A stretch of DNA of 64,000 nt, from positions 62,001 to 126,000 of the forward strand of contig NZ_JBINJW010000004.1 in the NCBI RefSeq assembly GCF_043951855.1. Reading direction: 5' to 3'. The position numbers and the translations under genes were made by a program. This DNA is from Proteiniclasticum sp043951855. Lineage in GTDB: Bacteria > Bacillota > Clostridia > Clostridiales > Clostridiaceae. The notes under the pieces are model-generated. The model saw nothing but the letters and a program-made list of their open reading frames with translations, was not told the DNA's origin and did not search any database. Of the stretch, positions 8,663 to 15,574 are shown piece by piece (position 1 is the stretch's first letter; every line of letters begins with the position of its first letter).

Positions 8663-9709
8663 ATGAGTGTAATTGCATATGTAGGTGCAGGACAGATGGC
8701 GTCAGCCTTGAGCTTTCCTGTAACCGAGAATGGACATACTGTTAGACTGGTTGGGACACATCTTGACAGAGACATCATCGAGAGCCTGAAGGAAAAGGGC
8801 TATCATCCTACACTGAAGCGGGATCTTCCTGAAAACAACATGGAGTATTACCATATTGAAGATCTGAAGGAAGCACTGAAAGGTGCAGATGCGGTGCTGT
8901 GCGGCGTATCCAGCTTCGGTGTGGACTGGTTCCTGGAACAGGTGATTCCACATATTCCGGACCACATGCCTGTACTGTCCGTGACAAAGGGCATGGTGGA
9001 CATGGAAGACGGAAGCCTGATTCCCTATCCGGACTACTGGAAGATGAAGATGCCCAAGGAAAGAAGCCTCGCGATCAATGCGATAGGAGGCCCCTGCACC
9101 AGCTACGAGCTGGCGGACGGAGACCACTCCTCAGTGGCTTTCTGCGGAGAAGAGGAAAAGACCCTGAAATTCTTCAAGGAGATCTTCGAAGCGCCTTATT
9201 ATCACATCAGTCTTTCCACAGACGTCATCGGTGTGGAGTGCGCAGTGGCACTGAAAAACGCCTATGCACTGGGTGTATCCCTGGCGGTGGGACTGGCCAT
9301 GGGAGAAGACGGAGAAGGAAGACTGAAGTACAATTCCCAGGCGGCGCTCTTCGGACAGAGCGTGAAGGAAATGAAGAAGCTTCTGGAGCTGGTCGGTGGA
9401 GGAGAAGAAAACCTCATCTACGGTGCAGGAGACCTCTATGTCACCATTTTCGGCGGCAGAACCAGAAGAATCGGGACCCTGCTGGGCCAGGGCTATTCCT
9501 TCAAGGATGCCATGGCGAAGCTGGAAGGGGTCACCCTGGAATCCATCGTCATCGCCACAAGAACGGCCAGAGCGGTAAGAAGACTGGCCGAAGCCGGAAA
9601 AGCGGACCTTGCGGATTTCCCGCTGCTCATGCATGTGGATGAAATCATCAATGAGGGGCAGCGTGTGGATATTCCATGGAAGGCCTTCACCACGGAAAAG
9701 TTCGCGTAA
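8663..9709 (+). CDS. GpsA-like NAD(P)-dependent dehydrogenase in the glucitol operon
   Basis: The 348-residue product has the fold and motifs of glycerol-3-phosphate dehydrogenase. These are an N-terminal dinucleotide motif (YVGAGQMASAL), SVTKGMVD with the cofactor-site Lys, IGGPCTSYELADG, ALKNAYALGVSLAVGL with the catalytic Lys, and YGAGDLYVTIFGGRTRRIG. In canonical GpsA the last motif reads closer to SRNRRFG, so the substrate-phosphate region has changed. The housekeeping gpsA normally lies elsewhere, and this copy sits between gutM and the EIIC gene. It may therefore act on glycerol 3-phosphate or dihydroxyacetone phosphate arising from hexitol breakdown, or on another polyol phosphate. 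The family is clear and the substrate open. Confidence 0.75.
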   Translation: MSVIAYVGAGQMASALSFPVTENGHTVRLVGTHLDRDIIESLKEKGYHPTLKRDLPENNMEYYHIEDLKEALKGADAVLCGVSSFGVDWFLEQVIPHIPDHMPVLSVTKGMVDMEDGSLIPYPDYWKMKMPKERSLAINAIGGPCTSYELADGDHSSVAFCGEEEKTLKFFKEIFEAPYYHISLSTDVIGVECAVALKNAYALGVSLAVGLAMGEDGEGRLKYNSQAALFGQSVKEMKKLLELVGGGEENLIYGAGDLYVTIFGGRTRRIGTLLGQGYSFKDAMAKLEGVTLESIVIATRTARAVRRLAEAGKADLADFPLLMHVDEIINEGQRVDIPWKAFTTEKFA

Positions 9710-9778
9710 GACGCGGAAAAAAAGAGAAACAGACAACAGAACGGATAATAAAAATGAACATACAAGGAGTGTGTATTT

Positions 9779-10324
9779 ATGGATTTTTTAATTAATATAG
9801 CGGAAGGCTTCATCGGCCTTTTCAGAACCGGTGCAGATGTATTCATGAGCTGGATCGTGGGCATCGTGCCTCTGGTTCTGATCCTTCTGGTCTTCATGAA
9901 CACCTTGATCAACCTCATCGGACAGGACAAGGTGAACAGATTTGCCCAGTGGGCATCCAAGTATGCCATCATGAGAAACATGGTTCTTCCATTTCTAGCC
10001 ACCTTCATGCTGGGAAATCCCGCATCCTTCACCATGGGTAAATTCCTTCCGGAATTCTACAAGCCAAGCTACTATGCGGCAACTGCCCAGTACTGTCACA
10101 CCAGTAACGGAATCTTCCCGCACATCAATCCAGGAGAGCTTTTCGTATGGCTGGGCATCGCTTCCGGTGTAGATACACTGGGACTGTCCATGACACCGCT
10201 GGCTATCAGATACCTGCTGGTAGGTCTCGTGATGAACGCAGTAGGTGCTTATGTCACAGATTTCACCACAGCCTATGTATCCAAGAAGACCGGTGTAGAG
10301 CTTTCAAAAGTTGCGACGATGTAA
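9779..10324 (+). CDS. srlA: PTS glucitol/sorbitol transporter subunit IIC
   Basis: The 181-residue membrane protein is the EIIC part of the glucitol PTS and forms the translocation channel with the membrane half of the next product. It has several hydrophobic segments (for example about residues 25-45 and 60-80) and conserved stretches such as NPASFTMGKFLPEFYKPSYY and HINPGELFVWLGIASG. The length is close to the 187 residues of E. coli SrlA. AAGGAG precedes the ATG. The next gene starts 17 bases downstream. Confidence 0.9.
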   Translation: MDFLINIAEGFIGLFRTGADVFMSWIVGIVPLVLILLVFMNTLINLIGQDKVNRFAQWASKYAIMRNMVLPFLATFMLGNPASFTMGKFLPEFYKPSYYAATAQYCHTSNGIFPHINPGELFVWLGIASGVDTLGLSMTPLAIRYLLVGLVMNAVGAYVTDFTTAYVSKKTGVELSKVATM

Positions 10325-10341
10325 GAAGGGGGATATAATTA

Positions 10342-11346
10342 ATGTCAAAATATAGAAGCATCAAGATCGATAAAGGCCAAGGAGGATGGGGTGGACCACT
10401 GGTCATCACACCAACCGAAGAAAAACATAAATTCATCTATGTAGTAGGTGGCGGAGAAAAACCTGCCATCGTGGATAAAATAGCAGAGCTTACAGGTATG
10501 GAACCCGTGAACGGATTCAAGACCTCCATTCCAGACAGCGAGATTGCCCTGGCCATCATCGACTGCGGTGGAACGCTTCGCTGCGGAATCTATCCTCAGA
10601 AGAACATTCCCACCGTGAACATCATTCCGACCGGAAAATCCGGCCCTCTGGCAAAGTACATCCATGAGGACATCTATGTATCCAACGTGGGCGAGAAACA
10701 GATCTCACTGGCTTCAGAGGATCTGGAAGCAAGCATAGAAGCGCAGCAGCCGAAGAAGGAAGAGAAGGCAGCCGCATATTCCACAGACAAGAAGCTGACC
10801 CAGCAGAATGCGGAAAGAGGAAGCATCGTCGCAAGATTCGGCATGGGTGCCGGTAAGGCCATTGCGGTCATGCTGCAGTCTTCCAGAGAAGCGGTTCAGA
10901 CGGTCATCAATACCATCCTTCCCTTCATGGCCTTTGTTGCCATGCTCATCGGAATCATTCAGGGAAGCGGTATCGGTAATGTGTTCGCCAATGTCATGGC
11001 ACCGCTGGCCGGAAACGTATGGGGCCTTATGCTCATCGGATTCATCTGTTCTCTGCCGTTTCTTTCACCACTTCTGGGACCTGGAGCGGTCATCGCGCAG
11101 GTCATCGGAACACTCATCGGTGTGGAAATCGGTAAAGGAAACATTGAGCCTTCTCTGGCGCTGCCAGCACTGTTTGCCATCAACACACAGAACGCGGCAG
11201 ACTTCATTCCGGTAGGACTGGGGCTGGAAGAAGCGGAACCTGAAACAGTTGAAGTCGGTGTGCCATCGGTTCTCTACTCAAGATTCCTGAATGGTGTACC
11301 TCGTGTATTTGTAGCTTGGATTGCAAGCTTCGGGCTCTATAAATAG
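10342..11346 (+). CDS. srlE: PTS glucitol/sorbitol transporter subunit IIB/IIC2
   Basis: The 334-residue product carries an N-terminal EIIB domain and a C-terminal membrane domain. The EIIB phosphorylation site is visible as IIDCGGTLRCGIYP, whose first Cys corresponds to the active Cys of E. coli SrlE. GWGGPL near the N-terminus and TGKSGPLAKYI are also family-conserved. The membrane half (about residues 185-334) contains LLGPGAVIAQVIGTLIGVEIG and ALPALFAINTQNAADFIPVGL. It takes phosphate from the EIIA protein encoded next and passes it to the incoming hexitol. Confidence 0.92.
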   Translation: MSKYRSIKIDKGQGGWGGPLVITPTEEKHKFIYVVGGGEKPAIVDKIAELTGMEPVNGFKTSIPDSEIALAIIDCGGTLRCGIYPQKNIPTVNIIPTGKSGPLAKYIHEDIYVSNVGEKQISLASEDLEASIEAQQPKKEEKAAAYSTDKKLTQQNAERGSIVARFGMGAGKAIAVMLQSSREAVQTVINTILPFMAFVAMLIGIIQGSGIGNVFANVMAPLAGNVWGLMLIGFICSLPFLSPLLGPGAVIAQVIGTLIGVEIGKGNIEPSLALPALFAINTQNAADFIPVGLGLEEAEPETVEVGVPSVLYSRFLNGVPRVFVAWIASFGLYK

Positions 11347-11373
11347 GGCTACTAACGTAAAACAAAGGAGAAA

Positions 11374-11739
11374 ATGATGATAATATATGCTACAGTTGTC
11401 AAAGAAATCGGTCCAAATGCGAAGGACTTTCTGGAAGAAGAAATGATGGTGACGTTTGGGGAAGATGCTCCAGCGGAACTGAGACCCTACTGCTTCCTCA
11501 TCGATCAGAACGCACTGACAGGTGAAATGGAAGTGGGCGATCAGGTGTATCTCGGGGAAACCTCCTATGAGATCACAGCCATTGGAGAACAGGCCATAAA
11601 GAATCTCAAGGATCTTGGACATGTGACTTTGAACTTCAAAGGCGAAACGGATCCTGCCATGGCCGGAACCCTGTACCTGGAGAAGAAGGAGCCTGTGGAG
11701 GTTTCTGTAGGTACACAGATCATCATCAAGAAGAAATAA
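11374..11739 (+). CDS. srlB: PTS glucitol/sorbitol subunit IIA, lacking the usual active-site histidine
   Basis: The 121-residue product aligns along its length with E. coli SrlB: IGPNAKDFLEEEMMVTFGEDAPAEL, LGETSYEITAIG and NLKDLGHVTLNF correspond to well-conserved blocks when read in pieces. In E. coli the phosphorylated residue is annotated as His43, in the context YCFIHCH. Here the same place reads YCFLIDQ with no histidine. The only His in the product is the one in LGHVTL. Either that His or a separate EIIA takes over, or the protein has lost phosphotransfer. The gene sits 27 bases after the EIIB gene with AAAGGAG before the ATG. Confidence 0.85.
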   Translation: MMIIYATVVKEIGPNAKDFLEEEMMVTFGEDAPAELRPYCFLIDQNALTGEMEVGDQVYLGETSYEITAIGEQAIKNLKDLGHVTLNFKGETDPAMAGTLYLEKKEPVEVSVGTQIIIKKK

Positions 11740-11758
11740 GAAGGAAGTGGATAGAAAC

Positions 11759-12418
11759 ATGTATTTAGATACAGCAAACCTTGCGGAAATCAGCGAAGCG
11801 TTTAAGACCGGAGTGTTTCAGGGGGTCACCACCAATCCGACCATCCTTCTGAAGGAAAAGACGGACCGGATGAAGCAGATCCGAGACATCCTTGCTCTGG
11901 GCATCTCCAGACTCTATGTGCAGGTTCTGGGAGACTCCGCGGAGGCGCTGATAGAGGATTACAGACGTGTCAGGTCCCTCAATGAGGAAGGAAGAATCGC
12001 CTATAAGGTGTCCATGGATGTCCATGGCCTGGAAGCGGTGAAGAGAATCAAGGAAGAAGACCCGGATGCGGAGATCCTGGGTACTGCAATCTATTCGGCG
12101 GATCAGGCGATTCTAGGCGCCCTGGCCGGATGCGACAGTGTGGCACCCTATGTGAACCGCATGGAGAACAACGGGGTCAACCCTTTTGAAGCCATCCAGA
12201 AGATGAGAATGTTCTTTGATGATCGTGGCCTCGCCTGCACCATTGTGGCGGCCAGCTTCAAGAACACCAATCAGATCGTCGGCGCGCTCACTGCCGGTGC
12301 TCATACCGCAACCATTCCCTATGATCTGTTTCTGCAGATGATCAACAAGGATGTGGCAGTAAACGCCATAAAGGTATTCAACCAGCATGGAGAAGAGCTT
12401 GAAAGGCAGACTCGGTAA
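11759..12418 (+). CDS. fsa: Fructose-6-phosphate-aldolase-like transaldolase
   Basis: The 219-residue enzyme belongs to the small FSA/TalC transaldolase family. It starts with the typical MYLDTAN and GVTTNPTIL blocks. The Schiff-base lysine is in AYKVSMD (Lys83), Thr109 is in LGTAIY, and VAPYVNR contains Tyr131. A Tyr at this place is the mark of fructose-6-phosphate aldolase, against Phe in true transaldolases. The expected reaction is reversible cleavage of fructose 6-phosphate to dihydroxyacetone and glyceraldehyde 3-phosphate. It is the last gene of the glucitol operon and would receive the product of the SDR at 5472. I chose the ATG at 11759. A GTG at 11747 adds four residues. Confidence 0.82.
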   Translation: MYLDTANLAEISEAFKTGVFQGVTTNPTILLKEKTDRMKQIRDILALGISRLYVQVLGDSAEALIEDYRRVRSLNEEGRIAYKVSMDVHGLEAVKRIKEEDPDAEILGTAIYSADQAILGALAGCDSVAPYVNRMENNGVNPFEAIQKMRMFFDDRGLACTIVAASFKNTNQIVGALTAGAHTATIPYDLFLQMINKDVAVNAIKVFNQHGEELERQTR

Positions 12419-12447
12419 ACGGAAATCATAATTCATAAACCCTGGCA

Positions 12448-12498
12448 GGAAGGAGTACATCATGTTTCCATATGATGTGCTTCTTCCTTTCCATTTTC
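12448..12498 (+). terminator. Terminator of the glucitol operon
   Basis: A 16-bp stem with two G-U pairs (12448-12463 with 12472-12487) and an 8-base loop is followed by CTTTCCATTTTC-like T-rich sequence. Confidence 0.7.
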
Positions 12499-12562
12499 GA
12501 AGAACCAGAAGGCGAATGGCGACTTCCGATTTCATCTTATATGGAGAATATGAGAGAACATT

Positions 12563-12590
12563 TTTAGAATGGACGTTTTTCTGCTATAAT
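12563..12590 (+). promoter_or_regulatory. Promoter upstream of the rlmA-parE-parC genes
   Basis: An extended -10 element, TGCTATAAT, ends at 12590. TTTAGA at 12563-12568 can serve as a weak -35 with 16-base spacing. Confidence 0.55.
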
Positions 12591-12747
12591 TTTAATGTTG
12601 GAGTCAGATTCCTCGTCCTTTGTGATGCCTTCAATTCAGGCATTGAGAAGAGACAGGGATTCTGTTCCAGAAAGAGAATGAAAAAAAGAAATATGCTCAA
12701 GATATAAGGGGAAGAATCTGTTTCACCTTACGATAGGAGAGAGCAAC

Positions 12748-13596
12748 GTGAAAAAAATCGACAAGAAAATCATCCAGATGAAGAAGTATGATCTGCTCAG
12801 CTGTCCCAAATGCGGCAGTGCATTCACAGTGGAAGGAAAGAGCCTGAAGTGCCCTTCCGGTCATACCTACGACATCTCGAAAAAAGGAACGGTCAACTTT
12901 GTACTGGGGTATGGAGAAGAAAACTACAACATGTCCATGCTGGAAGCCAGAGAAAGAGTCATAGAACAGGGATTCTTCAATGAAATCGTCAGAAGCGTCT
13001 GCGAAGAGATCTACGCGTACTTTCTGGCCTCTGGCAGAGAAGAGGAGCCCATAAGGATCCTGGATGCAGGATGCGGGGATGGCAGCCATATCGACATGAT
13101 CGGAAGATACTTCACCGAAAAGGGAATCGATACAGAGCTCATCGGTGTGGATATCAGTAAGGACGGCATCAGCATTGCAGGCAGAAAGGACAATGAGGTG
13201 CTCTACTTTGTGGCGGATCTTTCTCATCTGCCGTTCAAGGAGAACTCCTTCGATGTCATTGTGAACATCCTGTCCCCGGTGAACTATAAGGATTTCAGAA
13301 GAGTACTGAAAGAAGACGGACTCTGCTACAAGGTCATTCCGGATTCCGGGTATCTCAAGGAGCTTAGAAAGCTTTACGGGCTGCCGGAATACAAGAACCA
13401 GGAGATCGTATCGCATCTCAGAGAAAATGCCAGGGTCCTGAAAGAGAGAAAGATAAGGGCTATAGAAAATGTGGAAGCCTATGCGGATGATCTTCTGCTC
13501 ATGACACCGATGTTATGGGACAGGGAGATTCTGGATCCCGGAGCGAAGCTCACGGATATCACCATTGAAGCTGAGCTTTTCACCTTCGGATTCTAG
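12748..13596 (+). CDS. rlmA: 23S rRNA (guanine-N1)-methyltransferase, RlmA family
   Basis: The 282-residue enzyme has an N-terminal zinc ribbon (CPKCGSAF, then CPSGHTYDISKKG; three Cys and a His) followed by a Rossmann methyltransferase domain with the SAM motif LDAGCGDGSH. NILSPVNY corresponds to the family's substrate loop. RlmA(I) and RlmA(II)/TlrB methylate G745 or G748 of 23S rRNA hairpin 35. Gram-positive members usually act on G748, and variants can affect macrolide or tylosin response. The start is a GTG behind AGGAG. It lies 14 bases before the topoisomerase pair, but a shared transcript is only a guess. Confidence 0.85.
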   Translation: MKKIDKKIIQMKKYDLLSCPKCGSAFTVEGKSLKCPSGHTYDISKKGTVNFVLGYGEENYNMSMLEARERVIEQGFFNEIVRSVCEEIYAYFLASGREEEPIRILDAGCGDGSHIDMIGRYFTEKGIDTELIGVDISKDGISIAGRKDNEVLYFVADLSHLPFKENSFDVIVNILSPVNYKDFRRVLKEDGLCYKVIPDSGYLKELRKLYGLPEYKNQEIVSHLRENARVLKERKIRAIENVEAYADDLLLMTPMLWDREILDPGAKLTDITIEAELFTFGF

Positions 13597-13622
13597 GCGG
13601 AAACAAATACTTGGAGGGTAGT

Positions 13623-15563
13623 ATGGAAGAGAAGAAAGGGAATTACAGTGTCACGGATTTAACATCCCTTGAGAAACTGGAACCCGTACGGGTTCGTCCC
13701 GGTATGTACATAGGGAGTACAGGACCGAAGGGAGTGCACCACTGCGTGTGGGAGATTCTGGACAATGCCATAGATGAAATCACCAACGGATATGGAGATA
13801 CGGCTTATGTGATCCTCAACAAGGACAAAAGCGTCACGGTCATCGACAACGGAAGAGGCATTCCGGTGGGTATCCATCCCACCAAGAAGATCTCCGGTGT
13901 GGAGATGGTCTATACGGAGCTGCACACAGGCGGTAAATTCAATCATGAAAACTACAAGACTTCAGGAGGGCTCCACGGTGTAGGGGCGTCCGTGGTCAAT
14001 GCCTTGAGCAAATGGCTGGAGGTGGAAGTGCATAAGGACGGAAGAATCTACAGACAGAGATTCGAACACGCCTATGACGAGAAATACGGAAGAATCATGC
14101 CGGGTACGCCGGTGACGAAGCTGGAGACCCTGGCCAAAACCAACAGACAGGGCACCAAGGTCACCTTCATGCTGGACCCGGAAGTGTTCAGCACCATCGA
14201 TTTCCGTTTTGAGATCATCGACATGAGAATGATGGAGCTTTCCTTCCAGAACAAGGGCATCACGCTGATTCTGAGAGACAGAAGAGGAGAAGAGGAAGTA
14301 GAGAAGACCTATCACAGTGAAAGAGGACTTCTGGACTTCATCGAATACCTGAATGAAAGCAAGACCGTCATCCATCAGGAACCGATCCTTTTTGAAGGAG
14401 AGCGAAGCATCGGCAATATTTCCCTGGAAGGGGAAGTCTGCGTGCAGTTCACAGACTCTTCTCTGGAAAACATCGCAAGCTACGTCAACAACATTCCCAC
14501 CAGTGAGGCGGGCACCCATGAGACGGGCTTCAAGACCGGTATGACCAGAGCCTTCAAGGAATGGGCGAAGAAGCTGAACCTGGCAAAGGACAAGAACTTT
14601 GAAGGAGACGATCTACGTGAAGGCATGACCGCCATTGTGAAGATCCGGCTCACCAATCCGATCTTCGAAGGTCAGACCAAGAACAAGCTTGGAAACTCGG
14701 AAGCCTATACGCTGATGAATGACCTCAGCTACACCAAGTTCTACGAGTGGATCGAAGACCATAAGGATATCGCCACCAATCTCATCAACAATGCCCTGGA
14801 AGCGGCGAAGCGCAGAGAAAAGATCAAGAAGATCAGTGACGCCGAGCGCAAGAAGGTCGGAAAAGGAACGTCTCCACTGGCAGGTAAGGTGGCGGTGGCC
14901 ACTTCCAGAGACAAGGATGTCCTGGAATTCATCGTGGTGGAGGGAGACTCCGCCGGAGGCTCCGCCAAGCAGGCAAGAGACAGAAGGTTCCAGGCCATCA
15001 TGCCTTCCAAGGGAAAGATCATGAACACGGAAAAGCAGAAGCTGGAGAACGTTCTGGGCTCAGAAGAGCTGAGACTCTTCAACACCGCCATCGGAACAGG
15101 AACCTTGACAAGCTTCAAGCTGGAAGATGTGAAATACGGAAAGATCATCATCATGTCCGATGCGGACGTGGATGGCTACCATATCAGAACCCTGTGGCTC
15201 ACCTACATCTACAGATACATGAGACCCCTCATCACAAACGGCATGCTCTATCTTGCCCAGCCCCCGCTTTACAAGGTCTACAAGACCGGTAAGAAGGGCA
15301 CTGTGCAGAAATATGCCTATTCCGATGAGGAACTGGATGCGGCCAAGAAGGAGATCGGCTCCGGATTCAATATCCAGAGATTCAAAGGTCTTGGAGAAAT
15401 GAATCCGGACCAGCTGTGGGAAACAACCTTAAACCCTGAGACCAGAACCCTTCTACGTGTCACCATCGACGATGCGGCCAGAGCCGAAAGAATGGTATCG
15501 CTGCTCATGGGCGACGTGGTGGAACCCAGAAAAAAATACATCTATAAGCATGCAGAATTTTAG
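13623..15563 (+). CDS. parE: DNA topoisomerase IV subunit B
   Basis: The 646-residue ATPase subunit has the GHKL ATP site (NAIDE, VIDNGRGIPVGIHP, GGLHGVGASVVNALS), the transducer lysine loop, and the TOPRIM region with EGDSAGGSAKQ and SDADVDGYHIRTL. Its C-terminus with FKGLGEMNPDQLWETT is common to GyrB and ParE. I call it ParE because it is followed by a ParC-like subunit without a GyrA box. The start is the ATG at 13623 after GGAGGG. A TTG at 13611 is inside the ribosome site. Confidence 0.85.
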   Translation: MEEKKGNYSVTDLTSLEKLEPVRVRPGMYIGSTGPKGVHHCVWEILDNAIDEITNGYGDTAYVILNKDKSVTVIDNGRGIPVGIHPTKKISGVEMVYTELHTGGKFNHENYKTSGGLHGVGASVVNALSKWLEVEVHKDGRIYRQRFEHAYDEKYGRIMPGTPVTKLETLAKTNRQGTKVTFMLDPEVFSTIDFRFEIIDMRMMELSFQNKGITLILRDRRGEEEVEKTYHSERGLLDFIEYLNESKTVIHQEPILFEGERSIGNISLEGEVCVQFTDSSLENIASYVNNIPTSEAGTHETGFKTGMTRAFKEWAKKLNLAKDKNFEGDDLREGMTAIVKIRLTNPIFEGQTKNKLGNSEAYTLMNDLSYTKFYEWIEDHKDIATNLINNALEAAKRREKIKKISDAERKKVGKGTSPLAGKVAVATSRDKDVLEFIVVEGDSAGGSAKQARDRRFQAIMPSKGKIMNTEKQKLENVLGSEELRLFNTAIGTGTLTSFKLEDVKYGKIIIMSDADVDGYHIRTLWLTYIYRYMRPLITNGMLYLAQPPLYKVYKTGKKGTVQKYAYSDEELDAAKKEIGSGFNIQRFKGLGEMNPDQLWETTLNPETRTLLRVTIDDAARAERMVSLLMGDVVEPRKKYIYKHAEF

Positions 15564-15574
15564 GAGGTGGCATT

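Larger units (their letters stand above)
12419..12747. other. Intergenic region between the glucitol operon and rlmA
   Basis: It holds the terminator at 12448-12498 and a promoter for the downstream genes at 12563-12590. A short open frame across it (12462-12707) overlaps the terminator stem and looks non-coding. Confidence 0.6.

Noticed and set aside
12462..12707. 81-codon frame before rlmA
   Set aside because: It overlaps the descending arm of the glucitol-operon terminator and the promoter at 12563-12590.
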